Below are positions 8,580-19,958 of a stretch of DNA of 64,000 nt, piece after piece. Each line of letters starts with the position of its first letter. The stretch's first letter is position 1. Source of the DNA: Primula veris (taxonomy: Eukaryota > Streptophyta > Magnoliopsida > Ericales > Primulaceae); assembly GCA_963682055.1 (NCBI GenBank), contig OY821750.1, positions 7,752,501 through 7,816,500 of the forward strand, in the 5' to 3' direction. Below the pieces are notes generated by a model. The model was not told where the DNA came from, searched no databases, and saw only the letters and a list, made by a program, of their open reading frames with translations. The position numbers and the translations under genes were made by a program.

Positions 8580-11500
8580 TAACAGTATGACGCATGCAAA
8601 AATGAATTAAGATAAATATATAACATGAAATTATGTTAATTTACAAACTGTGGAACTAAAAAACCAAAATAGAGTATCCCAGTACAACAGTATTTGTGAT
8701 TAATTACACAGCATTTTTAATGCATTTTAGAGAAATTAGGCTTTTTTTGGACTAGTGTATTTGTGTATGTATGTATATGTTTTCAAATTAGCAAGTGAAG
8801 ACGCTATAAATGTTGATTTTGTAATTTGAATTTGGTAACGCATTTATAATTTGGCAGTTCTTTTTCGAATGTGGTACTGTCACTCGGTTTCGTAATGTTT
8901 GTCCACCACAAATTACATACAACTTTAACCGATAAAAAAACTCATACATAAATTGTCGAAATCAAAATTTTGAAAAGTTAATCACCTAGTTTAATATTTA
9001 ACTTTATCATTAAATTTTGAAAATTTCCATTTTAATAATTTACATATGTTCTTTGCCGGTTAAAATTGCATTTAGGTTCGTGGTGGGTAAATATTTTGGA
9101 ACGGATGACTATTGATCATAGGAAAGAAATATTGGTGATTCATGTTTTGATAAATAAACCGGTTAATAGTACTTTACTTTTGGGTTGAGTTAAATTGTAC
9201 TTAGATGAGAATGTTTTTTTTTTATAATAAATCATACCCAGAAAAACATGATCAATTACATTTTCAATGTTTTTTACTTTTATGAAACAATTAAATTTAA
9301 TGCTTTATTGGTTCATGAAAGTTTACACGTCGACATGTTACTTGTGAGATTTTTGATGGATTAAGTATCCATATCAATACAATTAAGTAACACTTGTATA
9401 CCAACCAGACACTAACCCTATCTGACATGCAACCACGTACACGTACAGTTAGGAGGAAATTAGTATTACGTTAATGGTTTTTGGCATCAACTGAAAAACC
9501 AATCCATATATTTAAAGGAAAATATGATAAATTTGGTCCGTTTCATAGGTTCGGTATTTTAATTTTAAAATAACTAGCATTGAAGTCCCGTCTATAAAAG
9601 GACGGGGTCGTTTCTTAACATCCGTTCCGCAATTTTGTGAAATATATAAAATTACATTTGCATGGTGCACTAATGTCATCCTCTTAAGCAATTATATAAA
9701 TATTGTCATATATATAAATGGATTTAAATTAACAGAGTTAATAGAAATGGAGCTTTCAAAATTAGATGAACAAATTTAGTCAGAGAATAACATGAAATTG
9801 ATGAATGTCATAGTAACATTAACATATATAGACTGTGGGTAGAGCTTTTTTCAATAGTAATGCCAAAATGTATCAGTATTCGACCAATTTTTCCATCTAT
9901 AAGGTCGTAACAAAATTTAAGTACTATAAAGAATTTTATGTGTGTTGCAATATACCATTATCTTTAGGAGACAACAGAGAAAGAAACAGATTCGGGACAA
10001 ATTGTCGCACTTTGTGCTAACTAAATATCATAATAAAACGAATACAAATATATGAGCGAACTAATATCGAGTAAAAGTGGTCAAAAGGAACCGCGTTATG
10101 GATTGCCATAGTTATTGAGTTATACTGAATTATACGATCTTATATTAACAAATTAAGGGTAACATCGGCAGTCCTTCGAAAACATGCAACGTCCCAAACT
10201 CTAAACCTCCAGTTTCATTCAAAAGCATAAACTTCATCTTAATGGTCAAGGTGATATATACGAGTAATTTTTACTCTTGCCATTTATAACTTAGAATGGT
10301 AAACATATATGTTAAATATATGCACATACAAAGTAATGCTTAGTGGTACTAGTAAGACCTTTAATTAAAGTCCAGCTAGCGAAGTCAAACTAGTGACACA
10401 AAAAAAAAGATAAAGTTTCTTATTTCACAATACACATCTACTCATGTAGATAATCACGTAAATGAATTAATGATTATTTTTAATCAACAAATTGTAATAA
10501 GTACACACATATCATATCATACTATTAATATAAGCAAACACAAGAGGTGCTGAATTGGAGGCAAATAGTATACTATTGTGTATTTTCTTCTTTGCACCGG
10601 TGTGCTTTTTATCTCAAGAAAAAATTTCGAACTAAATTTTTTGGTAAAGTTAGTCTACTTTATACAATAAACGTTTATTTAAGAATATAGGCAATACCAT
10701 AAGATTGGAGAACCTTCTCTTTTCAGCTTTATTCCCGACATTGTATCTTCTACATTTTTCCGAAAAAGGTTACGATGTACATAAAACTAACCTTAGATGT
10801 CTTGTTTACAAAAGGTGATCGAACAGTAAGTCGTATCAATGATATTGTGTATGACAAAAAAAAAATTGAAAGTGAATGTACGAGATGTTAACGTACGTTA
10901 AAGATTTTCTACCCGACATGAAAGTTGATATGATTGTTGCTAAAAGTGCATAGGTGAATGAAAGTAAATAGATACTAAAGTAGAGAAGAATAGGAAGTCT
11001 AATCTGTTTACCGATTTAGTGAGACTTACTTTCAATTGTGAAAAGCATATGGTCAGTTTTTGGAAAAATGGACGGTAAAATGGGTTGAATACACTTCAAT
11101 CGCAATTGTTTCTAGTGTTGAAAACGGCATAAATCAGTTTTTTTATGTTACATACAATAAGAAATTCTGGATTTCTGGAGAGATGCCATAATGGATGTGA
11201 TGGACCATAAAAATCATCTATGCCGACAATATTTGATGCGCGTTAGGTTATGGCGCATTACGCCCTGAAACTTTATTTTTTCATCTCATGGTTGATTGAA
11301 ACGGAGTATTTGATCTTGTTTCACACTAATTAAAAATTGTATTAGACGTTGTTGTTTTGTTCTTGTATGAGATTTTTTTGTATAATTTACTATTATTTTG
11401 GGAATATTTTGATTATACTTATACATATTTAAATCTCTTATATTAAAAATAAAAATAAAAATTGGAATTCACTTCTCAACTAAAATATTAAAACAATAAA

Positions 11501-12040
11501 TGTATTAGTTACTAAAAAACTGGTAACTTATTAGAGAATAAAAATCAAAATGTTATTTATACCCTCAAATATACAAGCAGTGAAAATCTTCAAATCCAAT
11601 AAAGTGAATGACAATGCATAAACGTTGAGTGATTTGATAGGTTAGATGAGAAAGTAGACAAAGATAGAAAAAATATAACTTTTCAGTATATTTTTATTTA
11701 TTAATTAGTAAAAAAATTAAGTGTTTGTTATTATCATTATATCTCACATAATTTAGTAATAAAAAGCATATATGAATAGCAATGAGAAGGTTTGTGAGGT
11801 ATCAGCTGTTCAGCATGGTATTGGTGCAAATTTCTTGCGACGTGTTTACAACTCTACGAAAGTTACTTTGACTATTATCAAAAAATTTATCAAAATATTG
11901 TGAGTCTAAACAAAATTATATGCTCATGTGACATATATTGTAAAGATATTATTGATATATTATGATTTTTTAATTATATCTTGTCTTGTGGAATAAAATA
12001 TTATGTAACTTGTTACGGTGAATAATATTTTACTCCATCA
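8580..12040. other. AT-rich intergenic stretch, unit A
   Basis: I recognise no gene here. It holds a small hairpin CCCGTC...GACGGG near 9585-9608 and a short unassigned reading frame at 11772-11903. Relative to B and C it lacks about 970 bp at about 10505; relative to B alone it keeps about 530 bp (10870-11390). Confidence 0.6.
11772..11903 (+). other. Unassigned 43-residue reading frame kept in all three units
   Basis: It begins MNSNEKVCEVSAVQHG and ends KFI.IL. The frame and length are the same at 39142-39273 and 58855-58986, with two substitutions (K/E, K/R). I do not recognise it. Given the high overall identity of the units, conservation of so short a frame is weak evidence for a gene; it may be an exon remnant. 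Confidence 0.15.
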
Positions 12041-12855
12041 AAGATTCTAAATGGTGTTGTTCTCAGAGATGCAGCAGGTATTCAAAATGAAGCTACTTCT
12101 TATTTTATGTCTATTTTTGATCCTGATACTTCATAGCAAGGGGACTTTTCTAGCCTCAATTGTATTCCTCAGCTGATTAATGATGATGGTAATGTTATTT
12201 TAGACAATTATCCAACTCTGAATGAAGTAAAGGAAGCTATTTGGGGGCTAGATAAAAATAGTTCTCCTGGCCAAGATGGTTTTAATGGTCATCTTTAAAC
12301 TAAAGCCTGGCCTATTATTCAAAATGATATTAATCAAGCCATCTTCAGTTTTTTGCTCGCTCTGAACTTCTTAAAGTAATGACTACAACTCTTATTGTTC
12401 TTATCCTTAAAAACAAAAGTCCTAAAACTTTTGGTGATTATAGACCCATCAGTTTAAGTAATTTCAGCAATACGATCATTTCTAAGATTCTGTCTACTAG
12501 ACTTGCTAATATTTTGCCTCAGTTTATTGTGGAGAACCAAAGTGGTTTTATTAAAGGGAGAGACATCACTTATAATGTCTTCCTTGCCCAAGAACTTATA
12601 AGTACTTTGGGTGCTAAAAGTAAAGGAAAAAATGTTGCACTTAAATTAGATATGAAGAAGGCCTATGACAGAGTTTCTTGATTATTTTTTACTAAAGTCT
12701 TGAGGAAAATGGGGTTTATTAGATGGTAATTAGAAAAGGTTTGGAGACTTATTTCTAATATTCACTTTAGTGTGATAGTAAATGGAGTTGCTACTGGTTT
12801 TTTTAAATCTACTCAAGGGCTGAGACATGGGGATCCTCTACTCAAGAAATCTCAA
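12041..12855 (+). pseudogene. L1-type LINE reverse transcriptase fragment, unit A
   Basis: A 5'-truncated non-LTR retrotransposon. Reading along, with stops, are the pre-RT segment (NEVKEAIWGLDKNSSPGQDG), the RT fingers with YRPISLSN, QSGFIKGRD and LKLDMKKAYDRV (12379-12681), and GLRHGDPL near 12820. The endonuclease domain is missing, and everything after GLRHGDPL is deleted, the sequence jumping to Copia-linked DNA at about 12855. Stops after DTS, GHL, DRVS and RW are shared with B and C, so the element was dead before the duplication. Unlike B and C it keeps frame through GLRHGDPL. Confidence 0.85.
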
Positions 12856-13088
12856 CAATGTTGTGGCTTCAGGCTTCTAGATGCATTTAGTTTGTTACTC
12901 TTTTGATTGATATTTGATACGATAGCCTTTGAAAATGCATTGGTCGCTACTTGAGAGTAGAGGAAAATTATGAATAAGACATTTATTTGTACTGTAATCC
13001 ATCCACCAAAAACTTGTATAGCAATGGGTGTGTATCCTAATTGGCTTTCAGGAGGATTTCCCCGGAGAATGAATAAAATACTGAGAAG
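12856..13088. other. Unrecognised stretch before the Copia fragment, unit A
   Basis: It is repeated in unit C at 63187-63416. A 92-residue frame is open on the minus strand but resembles nothing I know. No Copia gag or protease is seen; the sequence becomes recognisable integrase only at about 13089. Confidence 0.4.
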
Positions 13089-15360
13089 GGTATTATTCAT
13101 CAAACAAGTTGTGTAGGTACACCATAGCAAAATGGTTTAGTAGAAAGGAAGAATCAATATTTTCTTAATGTAGCTAGATCTTTAAGATTTCATTCTCATT
13201 TATCATTAAATTTTTGGGGAGATTGTGAGTTAACGGCTGCATATTTAATTAATAGAACTCCTACTCCTCTTTTAGGGAATAAATCTCCTTTTGAAGTTTT
13301 GTTCAATAGAAAACCTGCATATAGTCATCTCATGGTTTTTGGTTGTTTGTGTTTTGCTAGTTCTTTAACAAGAAATAGGACTAAGGTTTGTTCTAGAAGT
13401 AGAAAGTGTGTTTCGATTGGTTACGGTGCAAGTACAAAAGGATATAAACATTATGATTTAAGTACTAAAGAAGTTTTTCTTTCTAGAGATGTTTTTTATG
13501 AGCATATCATGCCTTTTTATGATGATGTTAACCATATTAATATTGATAATGTGATTAACATGAATGATAATAATGCTACAACCATGAATAATAAGAATCA
13601 TAATGACACTAACAACATGAAAACTAATAATGAGAATGAAAATCACAATAATGAGTCTGTTAGTAATGTTAGAAAATCACATAGGATTAGTAAAAAAACC
13701 TTCTTATTTGCAAAATTTTCATTCTGGTTCTGTAGTTTATGGTACTAATAATGTTGTTTACCCTTTATCAGAATATGTTGGTTATAATAAAATATCTAAT
13801 AGGCATAAAAAAAAAATCTAGCAATTTCTTCTGATGTTGAACCTAATACTTATAAGAAAACTTCTTTAAATCCTCTTTGACAAGAAGCTATGCAAAATGA
13901 AATTAAAGATTTAGAAAGTAATAAAACTGAATTACCACATGAAAAACAAACTATAGGTTCTAAGTGGGTCTATAAGATTAAGTATACGTCAGATGGTAGT
14001 ATTGAAAGATACAAGGCTATGTTATTTGCTAAGTGATATACACAAACTGAAAGAATTTATTATGATGCTACTTTTTCTCCTGTTGCTAAGATAACTACTG
14101 TTAGGTGTTTTTTATCTACTGCTCCAGTAAATAATTGGCTTTTATCTCAAATAGATGTGAATAATCCTTTTTTACATGATGATTTGTATGAGGATGTGTA
14201 TATGGTGATTCCACCTGGTTTTCATCAGAATAATAGTAATTTAGTTTGCAACTTACAAAAATCTTTATATGGTTTAAAATAGGCTTCTAGATAGTGGTGT
14301 GCAAAGTTAAGTAATTCTCTTTTGGATTTTGGTCTTATTCAATCATTTGAAGATAATTCTCTTTTTACTTACAGTAAAAATGATTCTTTTTATAGCTTTA
14401 TTAGTTTATGTTGATGATATTTTAATGGGTAGTTCTTTTTCTGATTTGGTCAATCAAGTAAAGTTTTTCTAAATAAAAAGTTTCAGTTAAAGGATATGGG
14501 AGAAATTAAATATTTTCTGGGTTTAGAGATAGGAAGAAATAAAAATGGAATACATGTATGTCAAAGAAAGTATGCTTTAGAATTATTAGATGATATTGAT
14601 TTTTTGGCTGTTAAACCTGCTCTTTTTCTCATGGATACCAAATTAAAGCTAACAATAAATATACAGATTTACTAGATGATATTACTAAGTATAGAAGATT
14701 AATAGCTAAGTTGCTTTATTTAACTATTACTAGACCTGACATCTCTTTTTCAGTTAATGCTCTAAGTCAGTTTTTAGCATATCCAATTAAGATTTATTAT
14801 AATGCTGCTTTAAAAGTGCTCAGGCATGTCAAGCAAAATCCATTTCAAAGTATTTTATTTTCTTCTAATTCTATTTTTGATTTAAAAGCTATTACTTATT
14901 CTGATTGGGCAGCGTGAATAGATACTATGAAATCAGTGACTGGTTTCTATGTTCTTCTTGGAAATTCTTTAGTTTCATGGAAGAGTAAGAAACATAATAC
15001 TATTTCTAGGAGCTCAGTTGAAGCTGAGTATAGAGCTATGGCAAATACAACTTGTGAATTTATGTGGTTGCTACAGCTTTTATAAGATTTCAAAATTAAG
15101 CATGAAAACCATTGATTTTATATACATATAGTAAATCAGCTCTGGATTTGGCTAATAATCCTATTAACCATGAAAGATTTAAACACATAGAGGTGTACTG
15201 TCATTTTATTAGAGAAACGATTTTGCAGAAAGTTATTCATCCATTACTTGTTTATTCTATCAATAATTTAGCTGATATTTTTACAAAACATTTGGGTGAA
15301 TCCATGTTTAAAAATTTGTTAGTCAAGTTGGGTGTTTTTTCAATCCACATTCCAACTTGA
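13089..15360 (+). pseudogene. Ty1/Copia polyprotein remnant (integrase - RT - RNase H), unit A
   Basis: It begins in the integrase at GIIHQTSC, then VGTP-stop-QNGLVERKNQ, then LINRTP, and the integrase C-terminal region with VFGCLC and SRDVFYE (13299-13748). The RT follows: GSKWVYKIKY near 13960, [10 protein letters not shown] near 14150, SLYGLK-stop-ASR near 14280 and YVDDIL near 14408. RNase H holds SSVEAEYRAMA near 15012 and ADIFTKHLG at 15270-15300. Gag, protease and the integrase N-terminus are absent. Several stops are CAG to TAG or TGG to TGA changes at conserved codons, and frameshifts occur near 13690 and in the RT. A polypurine tract (TTGAGGGAGG) at about 15357-15366 marks the 3' LTR start. 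Confidence 0.9.
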
Positions 15361-16037
15361 GGGAGGTGTATTAACAGTACATATTTGTACGATTTTATCT
15401 TGGACTAAAATCAAACCATTTGAAGGACTGATTGCTCTGTACCAGTAAAAAGATTGCTCATATTTAGTCTTTTTCTAATGGTTCGACATCAACAAATTCA
15501 ACGAAATACTGTGCAAAAGGAGAAAACACTCACTATAGATCAACAGTAACCATATATACTAGTATTGTAACTATATATTGTTGGCTAATAGGATATCAAT
15601 ATAACATAAAGTTTTTTTTGGGAATGATTAGAAAATACACTTGTAGCTTGAGAGCTCAACAGTCAAAACAATGACACAATACTACTCACTGATGGACTAG
15701 CCTCGATCAATATGTCATGAATTAATTCAATGTATAGATTAACTTACGGCAGCATAAAAGAAAACTTACACTCTTACAGGCAGCAAAAAATTAGAAGAGG
15801 ATATTTGGAAAGGGACAACAAGTTGCATATCCGTTTCAACAAATAAGCAAAAGAAAGATCATATAATTCTACTTGTAAATTCTCATCAAACCCAAACATT
15901 TGCACGCCAATAGAAATAGAGATAGAAATGGAAATACAAGAAGATAAACAAAGATAACACCAATCACCAGTTTTTCTTCAAGTTGCCTCACATTAAAATT
16001 AATATACGCATCCTAAAATTATATAGTGAACACATTT
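15361..16037. other. Probable Copia 3' LTR start and Dof 3' untranslated region
   Basis: After the polypurine tract the sequence TGTATTAACAG could open a Copia LTR, but I find no CA end or duplicate. The right part (about 15780-16037) lies just downstream of the Dof stop on the minus strand and would be its 3' untranslated region. No gene is seen. Confidence 0.4.
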
Positions 16038-16345
16038 TTACCACGATCCTCCCTTCAACTTGCCACTTCAATACCCATTAGCCTCTCCTTGCTTTCTATG
16101 TTGCTCCAGTTCATCGCTCGAGTTTGGTGGTTGCTTCAAATCGTTGAAAGGGAAAATTAGCCTTGGAGCAGCCTCTTGAACATCTTGAAGATTTGAATAC
16201 CCATTTTGATATATCTCATTTAAGGAGAAATTAAGTGTTGGCTTAAACTCTTGGAGAGGATATTCATGTGAAAACATTGGGTTTGGACCAGATCCCGACA
16301 TTGGCAACATTAAGGGATTGAGTCCCATTAAGGAGATTGATCCAG
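16038..16345 (-). pseudogene. Dof zinc-finger transcription factor, C-terminal fragment (MULE-split)
   Basis: On the minus strand the frame after the MULE site reads GSISLMGLNPLM, then FKPTLNFSLNE, LQDVQEAAPRLIFPFNDLKQ, and closes GEANGY-stop-SGKLKGGSW before TAA at 16038. The LIFPFNDLKQ box and the final GYW.G..GGSW motif are characteristic of plant Dof factors. The conserved tryptophan of GYW is TGA, giving a premature stop at 16068. The Dof CxxC zinc finger is absent: the fragment resumes beyond the MULE at 19934-19958 (MELLKS) and stops there. So this is only the last 110 or so residues of a Dof protein, brought here as a fragment and later cut by the MULE. Confidence 0.8.
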
Positions 16346-19300
16346 CAATAAAGCTATATAGCCAGACATTTGAAACAGACTCTATACCCGAGTGATGACA
16401 TGTCTATAGACATTCCAAAATTAAAAAACAAATATCTGTCTACTCTCTCTCTTCTTTCAAAACACAATCAATTCCCTTCTCTCAGAGTATCTCCACACTT
16501 TCTCCTTCAAAACATTTTTAATCCCTCCTTTCAAAATAAAATCAGTCACCTACTCAAATTAAGAGCCCAAAACCCCATAGAATAATCACCTCCATGTCTG
16601 ATTATACTTCGATTTTCTGAGATAATTAAAATTATGCATGTGCATATCCATGGATCAAAAGATGGTTGTTTGATTATGTAGTTTGACTATGAGTACCCTT
16701 TATATTTTTACATGTCCGTGTAATAAGTTTTGTTGAGTTTTACCAGGCTTGTTTGATTTTGAAATTTTTAAACAATTAATGGTCATTGAGGGCTTGTTTG
16801 GTATGCAACTTTTAAGCAATTAATGGCTACGCTTGGGATGTGTTTAATGAGCCATTATGAACTAATTTCAACGTAGAACTCTATATTAGCATGGCAGCAT
16901 CGAACTTAATCGTATTGTAGTTGTACATTAAAGTATGCTACTTTATACAAAACCGATTGCGTAATGCTTCAAAATTTGCTAAAACAATGCTTGCAAATTT
17001 ACAAAAACATAACTTAAACCACACTAATAGAAATGGAATAACTTGCAGAAATGATTAAGTCTACTCAAATTCATCAAAGGTGCTGAAAATCTGTCCAAAA
17101 CTCATGAAAATTGGAACATATCATAATGTACTGGGAAAAAACCATGGGTCGGAAAATTAGTGGCAAAAGTCACTTACAAAAGTCAAAAATTCTAGTGGCA
17201 AAAGCTGCTCATACTAGCGATAAAAAAATGACAATATACAAAAATTCCAATTAAAGTTGCAGACTTATTTTCCAGATTTCTTTCTCAAAAATAATCAAAA
17301 TTGCACAAACTTCACAATTCAGGTCTTTGTAAAGAAAACAACTGTCTTTCGTCTTCTAAAAGATAGTGCACATCTTCTCGAAATCTGATCATGATAGTCT
17401 TGTTTCTGTAAAAATGAAAAACAAGAATAGAACTAGTGTCATCATTAATAATACTAACTAGATTGAGTTTGAGAAAAGGAAACATAAATTCGAAAAACTT
17501 ACATTAGCTTCACAAGTCAATAGCAGGTTCGTTAAGATCAATCAAGCTCATACTTCTTTGTGAATATTCGAGTTGTTGCACTTTTTTCTTCGATTTGGTA
17601 TTCTTCTTCGTTTTATTATTCTTTTGAGATATATTCTATAGAAAATCAACAATTTAAAAGAAATGACTACAAACAGACCCAATTAGAGATAGTCAATATA
17701 TTGATGCAAGTACAATTATTATATTTACCTGCTTATTGCTTGCACTTGTACATTGTTTTTTTTTCTTTTTTGCCTCTTTCTCATATTTTGAAACTTTCCT
17801 TTTTTCTTCTGGGCGTCCTCTTTTAACTCCCTGACTTGGATCACCCACATGCAATGTTTCGTCTTCCAAACTGCCAACATCAATGGACATAGGACTCCTA
17901 GATAGAGTTTTATTCATGAATTGTTCCCGATTCACTTCAATAAATTGTGCCAAAGTATCCTTCAGCTTGTTAGTCATGCTTTCGGAATATATCACTCCAT
18001 CGGCAGCCTCATTTAATAAGACAAGCACCTCATCGTAATGATGCCATTCAGGTTTTCTTTGCCTTTTAGTATAACCTAAAATCACTTTAGTGTGACTCCT
18101 CATTATATTTTTCCGCCATCTATGTAAAATGTACTTTTCTGGAATCATGGACAACTTTTTCAATTTCCAAACTCTTAACATGTGCACACACACCATCCCC
18201 TTACTTTCGAACATCCGGCAAACACAATTTGTTTCTCCTGTTCTTTCATCGAAACGAACTAAAAACTTAACAGTTTTGTTAAATTTAATAGCCGTACCAG
18301 CCTTGAAAGTATGCTCAACCATAAACACCACCTATGTCTTGTCTCCGGAAAAACTAGGCTTATTGCATTTTGCATCGCTCTGTCTTGATCAGTGATTATG
18401 CCATGAGGAGGGATGCCTGACATACAAGTAAGCCATGCCTTAAACAACCACACAAACGACTCTGTATTTTCTTGGGTCACAAGACCACACCCAAGTAATA
18501 TGGAGTGTCCGTGATGATTGACACCAACAAATGGTGCAAAAGGCATATTAAACCTGTTGGCAAGGTATGTTGTGTCAAATGTCAAGACGTCACCAAACTC
18601 TTTATATGCCTCTTTACTCCTTGCATCTGCCCAAAACACTTTCGTTAAACGATTTTCGTCATCAAAATCAATAGAATAGAAAAAATCATTGTTGTCAGCT
18701 TGCATTTTTTGAAAATAACTAATCATTGCTCTAGCATCCCCCCCTTGATTGCATTGCGCCTAACTTTATCCATATGATTTTGGAGATCCTTTTCTATCCA
18801 TGGTTGATCATTGTTTTCACCCTCCATTTGTTGTAATACATCAACAGTTTTGTTTATCTTAATTCCTGCTTCACAATTTAACTCAATCTCTCTTTGGACA
18901 TGCGCTGGAAGATTACTATAACACCTCAAATATTTTATCCCTTTCGGGTCCATTTCATGGTTGTGCTCTAATTTGATAGAGGTCACCTTCCATTTGTCAT
19001 CAAATTGACGTGTTATTTTCATTGTTGCTTTACAATCCGTCTTAGTTGTTGGATGACTAGCTAAGGGATCAACAAGTTTCTTTGGCAATCCATTTTTGTG
19101 GCAACTTTATCCAATACTTTATTCCATCTTTCTTTTTTGAGTTAGAAATTGTTACACCAAAACCTTTTGCTCTTGCATAAGTAGCATAAAAATTTTGGGC
19201 TTGAGTTTCTAAATCAAACATCATTCCAACTTTTGGCTACCATAACTCTGCCACATTATGATTGTTTACTTCATTATCTTCTCTTATTTCCATATCCGGG

Positions 19301-19942
19301 TCTCGGTGATCTTCTCTTGTTTCAAAATCCAAACCTTCCATAATTTTAGTAAAAGTCTGGAGAACCATTTGTTTTAACATAATGACATTTGGAAAAGAAT
19401 TTAACCATGGCTAAAGCAAATTAACTATAATAGCAAAAGTATAATGGTTTGGTCATAATCCAATTCGTTTCAACTATTATACAAACATAAACACTCAATC
19501 AACCAGTGAAGTAATTTTAATTTTAAAAAATGGAAAACTTTATATGTGAAGTGATGATTACTTCACTGACGCACAGTAAACTATTATACAAACATAAATC
19601 TAATGGCGCACAGTAAACATTACAACAATTTTCTTTAGAATAAAAAACAAGAGTTTTATGAATAAAGTAGATGATTACCTTGTTAGGGCTGCAGCTTTAC
19701 CAATTGGATAAGCTAGGGTGATTTCATTGTTGGGTGAGGAGGAATAAATCCCAAATTGAGAAAAAATTAATTTGGTGCGATATTTCTGCATTAGATCCTC
19801 GGTGAAATTGATTGTGTTTTGAAAGAAGAGAAAGAGTAGACAGATATTTGTTTTTTAATTTTGGAATGTCTATAGACATGTCATCACTCGGGTATAGAGT
19901 CTGTTTCAAATGTCTGGCTATATAGCTTTATTGTTGATCCAG
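16337..19942. mobile_element. Complete Mutator-like element (MULE) with 9-bp TSD
   Basis: The element spans 16346-19933 (3588 bp). Both ends carry terminal inverted repeats of 128 bp (16346-16473 and 19806-19933) that match almost perfectly, starting CAATAAAGCTATATAGCC. Identical 9-bp duplications TTGATCCAG flank it at 16337-16345 and 19934-19942, the size made by Mutator transposases. It carries a FAR1-type transposase pseudogene on the minus strand. Other parts (16480-17690 and 19345-19800) hold no recognisable gene. Confidence 0.95.
17693..19341 (-). pseudogene. FAR1/MULE transposase pseudogene
   Basis: The start MEGLDFETRED is at 19341. The FAR1 DNA-binding domain follows (KVGMMFDLETQAQNFYATYA, then TDCKA...KW.VT...LEHNHEMDP near 19045-18945). 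Next comes the MULE DDE domain (18726-18340): VLTFDTTY and IITDQDRAM hold the two catalytic aspartates, followed by HRWCLW. A SWIM zinc finger (CVCRMFESKGMVCVHML, about 18225-18175) and a basic tail rich in KKKK end it. Breaks: a stop after ELW near 19240; a frameshift near 19090; a frameshift at a G run near 18740; and an internal deletion after HRWCLW near 18335 that removes the region between the second aspartate and SWIM, including the catalytic glutamate. It cannot make an active transposase. Confidence 0.85.
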
Positions 19943-19958
19943 ACTTCAGAAGCTCCAT
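19934..19958 (-). pseudogene. Dof fragment, segment upstream of the MULE, unit B
   Basis: Reads MELLKSGS on the minus strand and joins in frame, across one copy of the 9-bp duplication, to GSISLMGLNPLM at 16345. Upstream of this point the sequence matches the MADS inverted-repeat arm instead of Dof, so the fragment boundary lies here. Confidence 0.65.

Larger units (their letters stand above)
1..16345. repeat. Tandem segmental duplication, unit A (right part)
   Basis: This segment matches unit B (16346-42984) and unit C (42985-64000) along most of its length, at high identity by eye. It starts inside the right terminal inverted repeat of a MULE and ends at the left target-site duplication of the next MULE. 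The MULE end and its 9-bp duplication recur at 100/101 and 19933/19934, a period of 19833 bp. Relative to B and C it lacks the inverted MADS gene with its TRIM (join near 5370), about 970 bp of AT-rich DNA near 10505, and the LINE 3' half (join near 12855). Only A shows the link from Copia to the Dof 3' end. The outer edges of the original duplication are not visible. Confidence 0.85.

Noticed and set aside
9585..9608. CCCGTC...GACGGG hairpin as a terminator
   Set aside because: A short plain hairpin in non-coding plant DNA with no gene beside it; nothing supports a function.
12852..13130. Minus-strand 92-codon hydrophobic frame (105 codons at 63141-63458)
   Set aside because: It overlaps the Copia integrase start on the other strand and crosses the deletion join in unit A; no family recognised.
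13458..13646. Minus-strand frame rich in I and H (also 63786-63974)
   Set aside because: Antisense of an asparagine-rich linker of the Copia polyprotein.
15361..15800. Complete Copia 3' LTR
   Set aside because: A plausible start follows the polypurine tract, but no CA end, duplicate LTR or target duplication was found.
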